DNA from: Saccharopolyspora ipomoeae
GTDB taxonomy: Bacteria > Actinomycetota > Actinomycetes > Mycobacteriales > Pseudonocardiaceae
Direction: 5' to 3'
DNA: 64,000 bases
Assembly: GCF_029952525.1 (NCBI RefSeq)
Contig: NZ_JASAOF010000019.1
Coordinates: 56,880-120,879, forward strand
The translations under genes and the position numbers were made by a program. The notes under the pieces were generated by a model that did not search any database, had not been told where the DNA came from, and was given only the letters and a program-made list of their open reading frames with translations. This document shows positions 56,307 to 64,000 of the stretch, in pieces. Positions within the stretch are counted from its first letter, which is position 1, and every line of letters starts with the position of its first letter.

Positions 56307-57260
56307 ATGCGCGCGGTGGTGATCGAGCGGTTCGGTGACCCGTCCGGGATGACGGTGCGCGAGGTGCCGGACCCGGTTCCAGCACCCGGTGAGGTCGTGG
56401 TCCGGACCGAGGCGATCGGTGTCGGTGGGGTCGATGCCGTGATTCGCCGCGGCACGCTCGGCGGCCTCGGGTTCGCCGAGGGGTTGATCCCGGGCAGCGA
56501 GGTCGCCGGTGTGGTCGAGGACCTCGGAGACGGCGTCGATCGGACGTGGCTCGGGCGGCGCGTGTGGGCCTTCACCGGGACGAGCGGCGGCTACGCGGAA
56601 CGAGCCGCTGCCCGCGTCGAGGACATCACCGCCCTTCCCGACGAACTCCCCGCCGTCGACGCCGCGACCCTGGGCAGTTCGGCCGGAGTCGCGCACTTCG
56701 CGCTCGACCGCGCTCGTTTCGCCTCCGGTGAGTCGGTGCTGGTGCGGGGCGCAGCGGGCAGCATCGGGATCGCGGCCGTCGAGCTCGCCGCCCGAGGCGG
56801 GGCGAGCACCGTCGCGGTCACCACGTCCTCGCCGGAGCGCGGCGAACGGCTCCGCGAGCTCGGTGCGACGCGAGTGCTGGACCGGGGTGGAAACGGGGAG
56901 CCCGGCGACTTCGACGTGATCATCGACGTGGTCGGCGGTGACGGGATGCCGGAATTCCTCGACCGACTCGCTCCCAACGGCCGCATGGTCGCCGTCGGCG
57001 TGATCGCCGGGATGCCTCCCGCCGATTTCGGAGCGCGGCTCCTGCGGTCCTTCCAGCAGTCGCGGTCGTTCGCGACCCTCAGCCTCGACAGCGTCCCGCT
57101 CGACGAGCGCAGCGCCGTCCGCTCCCGGCAGTTCGACGCCGCCGTCCGAGGCCACCTGCACCCCGTCGTGCACGACGTTCTGAGGCTGGATCAAGCCGCC
57201 GAAGCGCACGAGCAGATGGACGCGGGAACAGTTTTCGGCCGAATCATCCTCAGGCCGTGA
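56307..57260 (+). CDS. NAD(P)H:quinone oxidoreductase-like MDR enzyme
   Basis: 317 residues. GroES-like domain (MRAVVIERFGDPSGMTVREV, GEVVVRTEAIGVGGVDAVIR, GSEVAGVVEDLG), then a nucleotide domain with VLVRGAAGSIGIAAVELAAR and the C-terminal AHEQMDAGTVFGRIILRP. No zinc-binding cysteines are seen, in line with the quinone-oxidoreductase branch. It reduces quinones or enones with NAD(P)H. ATG follows AGGAGG. A TetR gene is divergent, so it may respond to electrophiles. Confidence 0.9.
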   Translation: MRAVVIERFGDPSGMTVREVPDPVPAPGEVVVRTEAIGVGGVDAVIRRGTLGGLGFAEGLIPGSEVAGVVEDLGDGVDRTWLGRRVWAFTGTSGGYAERAAARVEDITALPDELPAVDAATLGSSAGVAHFALDRARFASGESVLVRGAAGSIGIAAVELAARGGASTVAVTTSSPERGERLRELGATRVLDRGGNGEPGDFDVIIDVVGGDGMPEFLDRLAPNGRMVAVGVIAGMPPADFGARLLRSFQQSRSFATLSLDSVPLDERSAVRSRQFDAAVRGHLHPVVHDVLRLDQAAEAHEQMDAGTVFGRIILRP

Positions 57261-57278
57261 GAATCGCGCTGAGCTTTC

Positions 57279-57491
57279 TCACGGATTTTCCTTGAGGATT
57301 TTCCAGCAGGTGTTGCAGGTGGGTTCGATGATCCAGTCGATCTCCGTGGCGTCGTGCAGGCGCGCGGCCTGAGCTTCCGCGCCGCAGTGGGATTTCACCT
57401 GGTCATCGAGGCTTTCTCGGAGCGCTGAGGCCGGGAAGGCGTGGCGGCCTCCGGGGATGGGGCGCCAGATGTGGGTGAGGTATTCCGTCAT
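57279..57491 (-). CDS. Small Cys/His protein linked to XRE-DUF397
   Basis: 70 residues from ATG at 57491 with AGGAGG upstream. Pattern: IWRPIPGGRHAFPA, HCGAEA, and C-terminal EPTCNTCWKIL, so histidine-cysteine plus C-x-x-C could bind zinc. Similar small proteins are common beside XRE/DUF397 pairs in actinomycetes; function unknown. Divergent from the XRE gene with 108 bp between. Confidence 0.75.
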   Translation of the reverse strand: MTEYLTHIWRPIPGGRHAFPASALRESLDDQVKSHCGAEAQAARLHDATEIDWIIEPTCNTCWKILKENP

Positions 57492-57587
57492 TTCTCCTCC
57501 TTGGTCGAGGACATGAGATCGTCCCAGCGATCGAGGAGGCAATCTCGTTCATTAGATTGTGTAATGGTGGCGTCTCAGGCCCTGAAA

Positions 57588-57600
57588 TAGATTCTGCGTA
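57588..57600 (+). promoter_or_regulatory. Candidate leaderless promoter of XRE gene
   Basis: TAGATT at 57588-57593 is a plausible -10 seven bases before the ATG at 57600, and no ribosome site is present, which fits leaderless translation. Confidence 0.45.
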
Positions 57601-58439
57601 TGACAACTGCACGTGCCCGGGGATTGGGCGTGGAGATCCGGCGGCTCAGGAAGGACGCCGGGCTGCGGCTGGAGGAGCTGGCCGAGGTGTGCGGCTGGTC
57701 GCGGGCGACGTTCGGACGCATCGAGTCCGGCGAGAAGGTCCCGACCGGCATCGAGATCGCGATCATCCTGGGCGCGCTCGGCATCCGCGGCAACGAGCGC
57801 AAGCGTCTCCTGGAGCTTGCTCACGACGCGCACCAGAAGCATTGGTGGGCGGTCAGCCGTCCGGGTTTGCCGTCTCACCTCATCTCACTGCTGGAGTTCG
57901 AGCAGCGAGCCACGAAGATCACCGACGTGTCGCCCGGATTCGTCCCGGGACTGCTCCAGACAGCCGACTACGCGCGAGCGGTCATGCGCAACGGCGGCCT
58001 GGACGAAGACGTCGTCGAATCGAGGGTTTCGCTGCGCATCGGCAGGCAGCGCCTGCTGACCCGGGCGAAACCGGTTGGGCTGCACGCCTTGCTGGACGAG
58101 TCGATCCTCTGGCGACCGGTCGGCGGTCACCGCGTGATGGCCGGGCAGTTGCGCCACATTGCGCGGATGAGCAGGTACGACCACGTCACCGTGCAGGTCG
58201 TGCCCTTCAGCGCGGGAGTCCACTGGGCGTTGTACGGCAGCGTGCTGATCCAGGAGTTCGCGAGACAACGGCCGATCGTCTACCTCGAACAACGCCGATC
58301 AGGATTGTTCCTCGACGAACCCGAAGAGATCTATCCGTTTCTCGAAACCGCTACTAACGTGGCGGAAATGGCGCTGTGCCCAGCGGATTCCGCGAGCCTC
58401 GTCCTGGCTCGCGCGGAAGCGATGGAGGTGGACGGGTGA
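57600..58439 (+). CDS. XRE-family regulator with DUF5753 domain
   Basis: 279 residues. HTH_31 at about 10-65: LGVEIRRLRKDAGLRLEELA, CGWSRATFGRIESGEKVPTG. The rest is the DUF5753 domain: FVPGLLQTADYARAVM, VSLRIGRQRLLTRAKP, LDESILWRPVGGHRVMAGQL. In actinomycetes such proteins are encoded with DUF397 proteins and tune development or antibiotics in Streptomyces (Scr1/Scr2). The stop overlaps the DUF397 start. Confidence 0.9.
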   Translation: MTTARARGLGVEIRRLRKDAGLRLEELAEVCGWSRATFGRIESGEKVPTGIEIAIILGALGIRGNERKRLLELAHDAHQKHWWAVSRPGLPSHLISLLEFEQRATKITDVSPGFVPGLLQTADYARAVMRNGGLDEDVVESRVSLRIGRQRLLTRAKPVGLHALLDESILWRPVGGHRVMAGQLRHIARMSRYDHVTVQVVPFSAGVHWALYGSVLIQEFARQRPIVYLEQRRSGLFLDEPEEIYPFLETATNVAEMALCPADSASLVLARAEAMEVDG

Positions 58440-58606
58440 TCGACGACTGGCGCACATCCAGCCACAGCGGCCAAGAGGGCAATTGCGTCGAGGTCGGCTG
58501 GAGTGCTGACCAGGTCGGGGTCCGGGACACCAAGGACCGCGACGGAGGCACGCTCCGCTTCGAAACCGAAGTCTGGCAGCGCTTCCTGCGGTCGCTGGAC
58601 GCCTAG
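58436..58606 (+). CDS. DUF397 protein
   Basis: 56 residues from GTG at 58436, overlapping the XRE stop (GTGA). WRTSSHSGQEGNCVEVG, VGVRDTKDRDGGTLRFETEV and the ending W..FL are the whole DUF397 pattern. Partner of the XRE protein. The stop shares a CTAG with the convergent chaperone-like gene. Confidence 0.9.
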   Translation: MIDDWRTSSHSGQEGNCVEVGWSADQVGVRDTKDRDGGTLRFETEVWQRFLRSLDA

Positions 58607-61581
58607 CGCAGCAGGGTCGTGGCTTCCGGGTCGGCGAGCAGCGCTGCCAGGGCGAAGCGCTGCTCCCAGGCGTTCGCCGCCCACGCCAGGGCGCGGGCGA
58701 GACCGTCCGGGGTGCGTTCGGCGTGGACCTTGCCGTTGGGTTCGACCCACCAGTGGACCTGGTGCTCGCCCGTCGACGCCTGGACGCGCAGCTTGTCGTG
58801 CAGCGCGATCTCGCCGTCCGGGACGTCGATGCCCAGCAGCTCGCAACCCGACGGGACGCGGGCGACCTCCGACCAGCGCTGCACGCGACCCGGGTCCGGG
58901 ACGCGCAGCGTGTTCTCCTCCGAGGCCAGCGGCAGGTCCAGCAGCTCGGCGAGCGCCTCGGCGTCGAACTGCTCCGGGCTGCCACCGGCGATGACCAGCG
59001 GAGCCTCCAGGACGCCGAGCATCCACGGCTCGTCCAGCACCACGGCGCGGCCGGTGCTGACCACCGCGCCCGAGACCGAGCGGACCATCTCCGGCGGCTC
59101 CAGGTCGGAGGCGTCCACGACGCCCGCGGCGACCGCCTCCGACAGCACCTGGTGCGCGCGCAGCGCCGTGCCCGCGCGGATCGCGCGGTCCGGGTCGCCG
59201 AGGCGTTCCAGCAGGTCCTCGGCGTCGTCGCCGTCGTCGATGCGCAGCTCGGCGCGGACACCGGCCAACCGCAGCGCCTCGACGTCGAGATCCACGTCCG
59301 GGACCGGGTCGTAGACGCCCGTGAGCTCGTCGGCCCCGGGAAGCCGCCAGTGCCGCGGCGGGTGTCCCTCGATCAGCGCGAACCGGGAGATCCACCAGGC
59401 CGAGTAGCCGTGCGGCTCGCGGAGCGCGCGCAACGTGTCCGGGTCGCGGGTGAGCAGGCTGATCGCGGCCGGCCACGCGTCGTCGGCGACCAGGTCGAGA
59501 TCGCGGATGCCGACGAACCGCGGCGGCGGCCACTCCTCGGGCCGGTCGGCCTCCTGCTCGGCCCACCACTGCCGCGCGTCCGGGAACCGGTCGTCGGCCT
59601 CCACCGGATCGTCCTCGACGAACACGCCGAACCCGTCCAGCACGCCGATCGAGGTCAGCAGCTCCGTGGGCCAGCGCTGGGCGACCTCGTCGTCGAGCAC
59701 CGACAGCGGGGCGCCCTCGCCGAGGTGCTCGGTGTCGATGACCGTCAGCAGCGCGGCCTCCGGCAGCAGCAGCTCGTCGGCTCGCCGGAAGTCGCCCTCG
59801 TCGTCGGGCAGCGCCAGCGCACCCAGCCAGTCGCGCGGGTGGGACTCCTCGACCAGCCGCAGCACGGCCTCGGCCAGCGGGCCCACGTCGACGCCGGTCA
59901 GCGCGTCGGAGACGCTGCTGCGCACGGCTTCGGCCAGCGGCGGGGCGTCGAGCAGCTCGGCCGGCCCGGCCGGGTGCGCGCCCAGCTTCTCCAGCAGCGC
60001 GTGGGTGGCCTCCGGGTGGGCGATGCGCAGCCCCGAGATGTCCAGGGCGGACAGCAGCGCGGCCGGGTCGAGGTCGCGTTCCGGGCGGCTCAGCAGCACG
60101 TCCCGCACGCCGTTGACGGTGCGGCCGTCGGCCAGCGGCACCGGCAGCGCGGTGAACTCCTCGCGCGCCTGCGGATCGGCCTCGGCCACCGGGGCCAGCG
60201 CGTCGTAGAACCGGTACCACCAGCGCGGTTCGCGGCTCAGGCCGGTGACGGCTTCGACGATCTCGGCGGCGCCGAGCCTGCGGACCTCCAGCGCGTGCAG
60301 CGAGCGGCGGTGCCGGGCGTCGGAGAGCTCCGGGGCCAGCAGGCCGGGCACGACGTCTTCGAGCAGCTCCACCAGCTCCGGCGAGACCTGCTCCAGCGCG
60401 CGGGCCTCCAGCGGCGCGACCGGCTTGTCGCCCGCCCCGGGCAGCCAGGCCGAGACGCGCAGCCGGTCGTTGACGCCCTGCCGCAGCTTGTCGTCCACAT
60501 CGGACAGCGGGAATCCCGGCAGCGGCACCAGGGCCGTGCGGTGCGGGCCGGGCAGCTTGTCGACCAGCGCCGGGTAGCACTCCGCGGCGAAGGTCAGGAC
60601 CTCGTCGGTCGCGGGCGAGGCCGCGGCGCGCCTCCGGTCGGCCTCGACCGGCACGCTCGCCAGCAGCCGCGCGGGCAGCGACAGGCGCTCCTCGGTCGGG
60701 GTCGGGGTGTGCAGCACGTCCTCGGCCAGCGGGATCGGCAGGCCCTCGGAATCCAGCGGAACGGCCCACGTGACCTGCCAGTGCGCGGTCGAACGGCTCT
60801 CCGCGCCGAGCCCGGACAGCACCGACTGGCTCAGCGCGCCGGACGTCCGGTGCACCAGCCAGCGGTCGCTGCGCACCGGTCCGCGCACCACGACGCGATC
60901 GACGTCCTCGTCATCGCGCTGCCAGGTCTGGCGGCCGATGCGGATCTCGGTCAGCGCGGGCAGCGACAGCAGCAGGCCCGGGGCCTGGTCGGCGAAGGAG
61001 TCCAGCAGCGCCGTCGCGTCCACATCGGAGCGCAGCGGCAGCCGTACCTCGGTGGTGAAGCCCTCCGGCGGGGTGCCGTCGACCTCCCACGGCAGCCGCA
61101 GCACCGGCACGGCGCCCTCGCGGCGGGACAGCTCCTCGGCCGGTCCGGGCAGCTGCGCGGCGGCCTCGCGGGTGCGCTCGGCGGAGAACGCCACACCACC
61201 CGACGTCGAGAGCACGCTGGGCGCCTCGGACACCGCGAGCACCGCGGCGAACCCGACGCCGAACCGGCCGACCGACGCGCCTTCGCGCTTGGCGGACGCG
61301 CGCAGCGAGGCCAGCGCGGCCACGCCCTCGGCGGTCAGCGGGGCTCCGGTGTTGGCCACCCGCAGCTCGTCACCGACGAGCTCCACGCTCAGGACGCCGT
61401 CGGAACCGGCGGCGTCGGCGGCGTTCTGGGCGAGCTCGACCAGCAGGCGGTCGCGGTAGCCGCCGAGGCGCAGGTCCTCCTCGGCGTTGGCGTCCTCCCG
61501 GAACCGGGTCGGGGAGGTCTCCCAGGACTGCAGCACGGCACGCCGCAGTCCGGCCGCGCCGAAGCGGTCCGGCTCGTTCAC
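58603..61581 (-). CDS. Sacsin N-terminal/Hsp90-like GHKL ATPase giant
   Basis: 992 residues from GTG at 61581 (GGAG upstream). The N-terminus is a GHKL ATPase: N-box LLVELAQNAADAAG at 46-59, with the E/N/D residues, RVANTGAPLT and SVGRFGVGFAAVL at 104-116. It resembles the sacsin/Hsp90 family. The following 800 residues are acidic, repetitive in secondary structure and not recognised. Conserved across actinobacteria next to DUF3027. It overlaps DUF3027 by 4 bp, so the two are coupled. Probably cytoplasmic; an ATP-driven chaperone or nucleic-acid role is a guess. Confidence 0.85.
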   Translation of the reverse strand: MNEPDRFGAAGLRRAVLQSWETSPTRFREDANAEEDLRLGGYRDRLLVELAQNAADAAGSDGVLSVELVGDELRVANTGAPLTAEGVAALASLRASAKREGASVGRFGVGFAAVLAVSEAPSVLSTSGGVAFSAERTREAAAQLPGPAEELSRREGAVPVLRLPWEVDGTPPEGFTTEVRLPLRSDVDATALLDSFADQAPGLLLSLPALTEIRIGRQTWQRDDEDVDRVVVRGPVRSDRWLVHRTSGALSQSVLSGLGAESRSTAHWQVTWAVPLDSEGLPIPLAEDVLHTPTPTEERLSLPARLLASVPVEADRRRAAASPATDEVLTFAAECYPALVDKLPGPHRTALVPLPGFPLSDVDDKLRQGVNDRLRVSAWLPGAGDKPVAPLEARALEQVSPELVELLEDVVPGLLAPELSDARHRRSLHALEVRRLGAAEIVEAVTGLSREPRWWYRFYDALAPVAEADPQAREEFTALPVPLADGRTVNGVRDVLLSRPERDLDPAALLSALDISGLRIAHPEATHALLEKLGAHPAGPAELLDAPPLAEAVRSSVSDALTGVDVGPLAEAVLRLVEESHPRDWLGALALPDDEGDFRRADELLLPEAALLTVIDTEHLGEGAPLSVLDDEVAQRWPTELLTSIGVLDGFGVFVEDDPVEADDRFPDARQWWAEQEADRPEEWPPPRFVGIRDLDLVADDAWPAAISLLTRDPDTLRALREPHGYSAWWISRFALIEGHPPRHWRLPGADELTGVYDPVPDVDLDVEALRLAGVRAELRIDDGDDAEDLLERLGDPDRAIRAGTALRAHQVLSEAVAAGVVDASDLEPPEMVRSVSGAVVSTGRAVVLDEPWMLGVLEAPLVIAGGSPEQFDAEALAELLDLPLASEENTLRVPDPGRVQRWSEVARVPSGCELLGIDVPDGEIALHDKLRVQASTGEHQVHWWVEPNGKVHAERTPDGLARALAWAANAWEQRFALAALLADPEATTLLR

Positions 61582-62471
61582 CCGCGCTCCGTGCCGCGCG
61601 GTTCGAACTCCAGCGTGGCGTCGTCGTAGACGATCTCGGCGACCGGAACCGTGGACGAGACGTCCACGTCGACCTCGGAGTGCGCGCCGCAACCGAACTC
61701 GACGCTGACCACGCGGCCGTCGGCCGGGGCGAACTCGTTGGCGCAGACGCCGAACGCGCTGCCCATCGAACCCGACAGCTTCAGGAAGAAACCGCAGGTC
61801 CCGCAGGCCGCGGGCGCGAGCTTGGCGGTGTCGGCGCGCGGGCCGAAGTCACCGGAGTGCCAGCGCTCGGCGGCGTCGGTGCGGCCCTCGAAGCTGAGCA
61901 CCCGCTTGCGGCCGAGACCGACCTCCTTGGCGACGTCGGCGAACTGCTCGTCGTCGCTGGTCAGGTGGCCAGGGGCCAGCCGCGGGTCGTCCGGGCTCGT
62001 CGGCAGCAGATCGCCCGCGCCGAGGTCACCGGGCTGGACGCGGTCGCGCCACGGAACCCAGTCCGGCGCGGTCAGCGCCGACGGACCGGGCAGCAGCACG
62101 ACCTCGCTGACCGTGACCGGCTCGCCCGCGCCGACGCTGGCGACCGTCACGGCCCAGCGCCAGCCGACGTAGCCGGGGTAGTTCGACTCGAAGTAGTGCG
62201 TGACCGCGTTCGGGCCCTCGGGCTCGACGCCGACGTGCGCACCGACCGGGGACGTCGTGCTGTCGGCGACGTCGCCTTCGGTGGTGTCCAGGGTCAGCAC
62301 CGGCGAACCGATCGGGTCGTCGCCGGGGCGAGCCTCGTCCTCCGCCGCGGCTCGGGCGACGTCCTCGGCCGCCGCGAGCTCCGGGTTCAACGGCTCGGCG
62401 GCAGGCTGCCCGGCGTCGTCGTACGGGGCATCCGCGCCTGGGCTGGTCATCGGAGCAGGCATAGGCGTCAC
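61578..62471 (-). CDS. DUF3027 protein, zinc-binding-like
   Basis: 297 residues from GTG at 62471, preceded 7 nt upstream by CACAAT, a possible -10. ATG at 62462 is an alternative. The acidic N-terminus is variable. The conserved body has HYFESNYPGYVGWRWAVTVA and a C-terminal CGTCGFFLKLSGSMGSAFG then CANEF and FGCGAHSE, where four cysteines suit a zinc site. An in-frame extension to 62730 or beyond contains a membrane-like VPNALIGLLAVVLAVVLRW and would overlap the lipoprotein gene opposite. Confidence 0.82.
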   Translation of the reverse strand: MTPMPAPMTSPGADAPYDDAGQPAAEPLNPELAAAEDVARAAAEDEARPGDDPIGSPVLTLDTTEGDVADSTTSPVGAHVGVEPEGPNAVTHYFESNYPGYVGWRWAVTVASVGAGEPVTVSEVVLLPGPSALTAPDWVPWRDRVQPGDLGAGDLLPTSPDDPRLAPGHLTSDDEQFADVAKEVGLGRKRVLSFEGRTDAAERWHSGDFGPRADTAKLAPAACGTCGFFLKLSGSMGSAFGVCANEFAPADGRVVSVEFGCGAHSEVDVDVSSTVPVAEIVYDDATLEFEPRGTERG

Positions 62472-62591
62472 ATGCTCGATTGTGCCGTACGCGCTCCGCG
62501 CCGCAGTCGGCTGTGTCTCCGCCGAGGCCGTCGGGCCGCTGATCCGGAGCGGAGTGGCACTCGGAGTGACCGGGCGTGTCAAGCTTTCGGG

Positions 62592-63431
62592 GTGCGACTT
62601 GCTCACACTGGCCGTCTCTTGTGCGGAGTGCTGCTCACCATCGGACTCGGCGTTGCGTGCTCGGCGCAGGTACCAGCGCAGCACGACGGCCAGCACGACC
62701 GCGAGCAAACCGATCAGGGCGTTGGGCACGCGGGAAGCCTGCCACACCTTCGAGTCGAGGTGATCAACGTGCTCCCGCACGACCGCTCCTCGTTCACTCA
62801 GGGCTTGGAAATCGCCGACGGCACCCTCTACGAAGGCACCGGCCTGCGCGGCTCCTCGGTGCTGCGCGCCGGCGATCCGCAGGGCGGCGCGGCGCGGCAC
62901 GAGGTACGGCTGCCTGCCGAGTTCTTCGGTGAGGGGATCACCGTCACGGGTGACCGTATCTGGCAGCTCACCTGGCAGGAAGGGGTTGCGTTCGAGCGCG
63001 ATCGGGCGACCCTGCGGGAACTGCGCCGAGTGGAGTACCCGGGTGAGGGCTGGGGCCTGTGCTTCGACGGGAACCGGCTGGTGATGAGCGACGGCAGCGA
63101 CCGGTTGACCTTCCGCGACCCGGCGACGTTCGCCCAGGTCGGTGAGGTGCCGGTGACCCGCGAGGGCTCACCGGTGGAAGAGCTCAACGAGCTGGAGTGC
63201 GCGGGCGGCCAGGTGTGGGCGAACGTGTGGGGCAGCGACGAGATCATGCGGATCGATCCGACGAACGGGCAGGTCACGGCCGTCGTGGACGCCGAGGGGC
63301 TGCTGCCGCCGGAGCAGCGGGCCGGTGCCGACGTGCTCAACGGGATCGCGGCGGTGCCGGGTACCGACGAGTTCCTGCTGACCGGGAAGAACTGGCCGTC
63401 GATGTTCCGCGTGCGGTTCGTGCCCGAATGA
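62592..63431 (+). CDS. Glutaminyl-peptide cyclotransferase, lipoprotein
   Basis: 279 residues from GTG at 62592. Signal peptide LCGVLLTIGLGVACSA with a lipobox (V-A-C, cysteine about 25). The mature part is the five-blade propeller QC: VLPHDRSSFTQGLEI, LYEGTGLRGSSVLR, GEGITVTGDRIWQLTW, EGWGLCFDGNRL and the final VLNGIAAVPGTDEFLLTGKN. It cyclises N-terminal glutamine on exported peptides. The signal region overlaps the possible N-terminal extension of DUF3027 on the other strand, and its third-position GC is lower than usual; an internal start would lose the lipobox. Confidence 0.8.
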   Translation: MRLAHTGRLLCGVLLTIGLGVACSAQVPAQHDGQHDREQTDQGVGHAGSLPHLRVEVINVLPHDRSSFTQGLEIADGTLYEGTGLRGSSVLRAGDPQGGAARHEVRLPAEFFGEGITVTGDRIWQLTWQEGVAFERDRATLRELRRVEYPGEGWGLCFDGNRLVMSDGSDRLTFRDPATFAQVGEVPVTREGSPVEELNELECAGGQVWANVWGSDEIMRIDPTNGQVTAVVDAEGLLPPEQRAGADVLNGIAAVPGTDEFLLTGKNWPSMFRVRFVPE

Positions 63432-63583
63432 ATCGATCACTCGCAGGGGTGATCTAGGCCGCATTTTCGTAGCCTGATCGTGTCCAGCTGTATTTTTCGG
63501 CGGCTTTCCGCCTCCTTATTCGTGAGGGCGAACTGCGACGGGCTCGCCCGCAACCCGGTCGTGGCGAAGGGAGGTGGGGCAGG

Positions 63584-64000
63584 ATGGCGGACATGGGGAC
63601 GCGGGGACGTGACCAGCGGTCGGACGAGCCGCGGGGTCGGCCGGGCTGGGGCGCCGGGCAGCGCGGGAAACGCGGTTGGTACGCCGACCGGCAGCGGTCC
63701 GGGCAGCGGTTCGAGCCGCCCCACGCCGACCGGACCGATGAGGCCGAGCAGCCCCGCCAGGCCGAGCGGCCCGGCCAGACCGAGCGGCCCGGCCAGACCG
63801 AGCGGCGCCGTTACCCCTGGCAGGACGACCCCGACTACGACGACCGGCCCGGCGGCACGAGCCCGCTGCCGCCGCTGCCCGAGGACCACCCCGGCGCGCC
63901 GGAGGACTCCGCGGAACCGGAGCAGCCCGAGGCGCAGGAACGTCGCGGGACGGCACCGCCGAAGAACGGGACGGCACCGCCGAAGAACGGGACGGCACCG
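63584..64000 (+). CDS. Disordered N-terminal part of an unidentified protein, runs off the window
   Basis: Open from ATG at 63584 (GGGAGG upstream) to the edge, 139 residues. All is low-complexity, charged and proline-rich: GRPGWGAGQRGKRGWYADRQ, repeats of ERPGQT, and at the end a 21-bp tandem repeat giving GTAPPKN. Such leaders precede many actinobacterial membrane or wall proteins, but no domain is visible yet. Confidence 0.65.
   Translation, partial: MADMGTRGRDQRSDEPRGRPGWGAGQRGKRGWYADRQRSGQRFEPPHADRTDEAEQPRQAERPGQTERPGQTERRRYPWQDDPDYDDRPGGTSPLPPLPEDHPGAPEDSAEPEQPEAQERRGTAPPKNGTAPPKNGTAP
63938..64000 (+). repeat. 21-bp coding tandem repeat at window end
   Basis: GGGACGGCACCGCCGAAGAAC is repeated about 2.7 times, in frame (GTAPPKN). 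It is cut by the window edge. Confidence 0.8.

Overview
The window is high-GC DNA with strong G/C bias at third codon positions, many GTG starts, actinobacterial-only families (SepH, DUF2537, DUF2530, DUF3027, DUF397, XRE/DUF5753, a conservon-type NIT-domain kinase) and DtxR/IdeR-type iron control. It reads as chromosomal DNA of an actinomycete, most likely of the Pseudonocardiales (Saccharopolyspora-like). That assignment is an inference from gene content and style; no rRNA or other marker gene is present. I see no tRNA, rRNA, CRISPR array, insertion sequence or prophage. About 60 protein genes are supported, the first and last cut by the window edges.

Layout. 1-7650: a sensor kinase, a DUF485/acetate symporter operon, two small secreted proteins and a flavin dehydrogenase. 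7641-11879: a leftward four-gene operon of two GT4 glycosyltransferases, an alpha/beta hydrolase and a DMT transporter. 12607-18472: CopD-like and unknown membrane proteins, a GH25-LysM muramidase, secreted and PRC-barrel proteins. 18612-22446: a compact operon of two tiny helical proteins, a three-domain FtsK/EccC-like ATPase and a basic coiled-coil protein. This is the best candidate for an undescribed system. 23466-27356: an AGPS-like flavoenzyme divergent from TetR-glpD. 27572-37293: central metabolism and transport (gltA, PfkB kinase, acyl-CoA dehydrogenase, aldose epimerase, permeases, pdxH). 37583-42223: a complete urease operon ureABCFGD. 42496-55576: a block (citrate synthase, SEC-C, serC, sepH, DUF2537, SpoU methyltransferase, GCS2-like ligase, sodA, MFS-MarR, purine permease, DUF2530) that partly follows the order I recall from mycobacteria. 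55590-63431: TetR/oxidoreductase, an XRE-DUF397 pair with a small Cys/His protein, a sacsin/Hsp90-like giant with DUF3027, and a lipoprotein cyclotransferase. A disordered protein runs off the right edge.

The intergenic DNA is unusual. There is a 0.4-kb tandem array of palindromes centred on GTTTTCATGAAAAC (36233-36634), a dispersed relative inside a MITE-like element (22562-22649), a second short repeat family (TGACAGGAAGGTTCCC, 48696-48830), a 24-bp tandem repeat (27376-27447), and a near-consensus iron box between two convergent genes with a promoter and terminator arranged as for a small RNA (51644-51758).

Regulation visible in sequence includes three TetR-type genes with candidate palindromic operators, several candidate leaderless starts (a -10 hexamer about 7 nt before ATG/GTG), and one ribosome-binding site buried in a 16-bp hairpin (PRC-barrel gene, 17626-17674).
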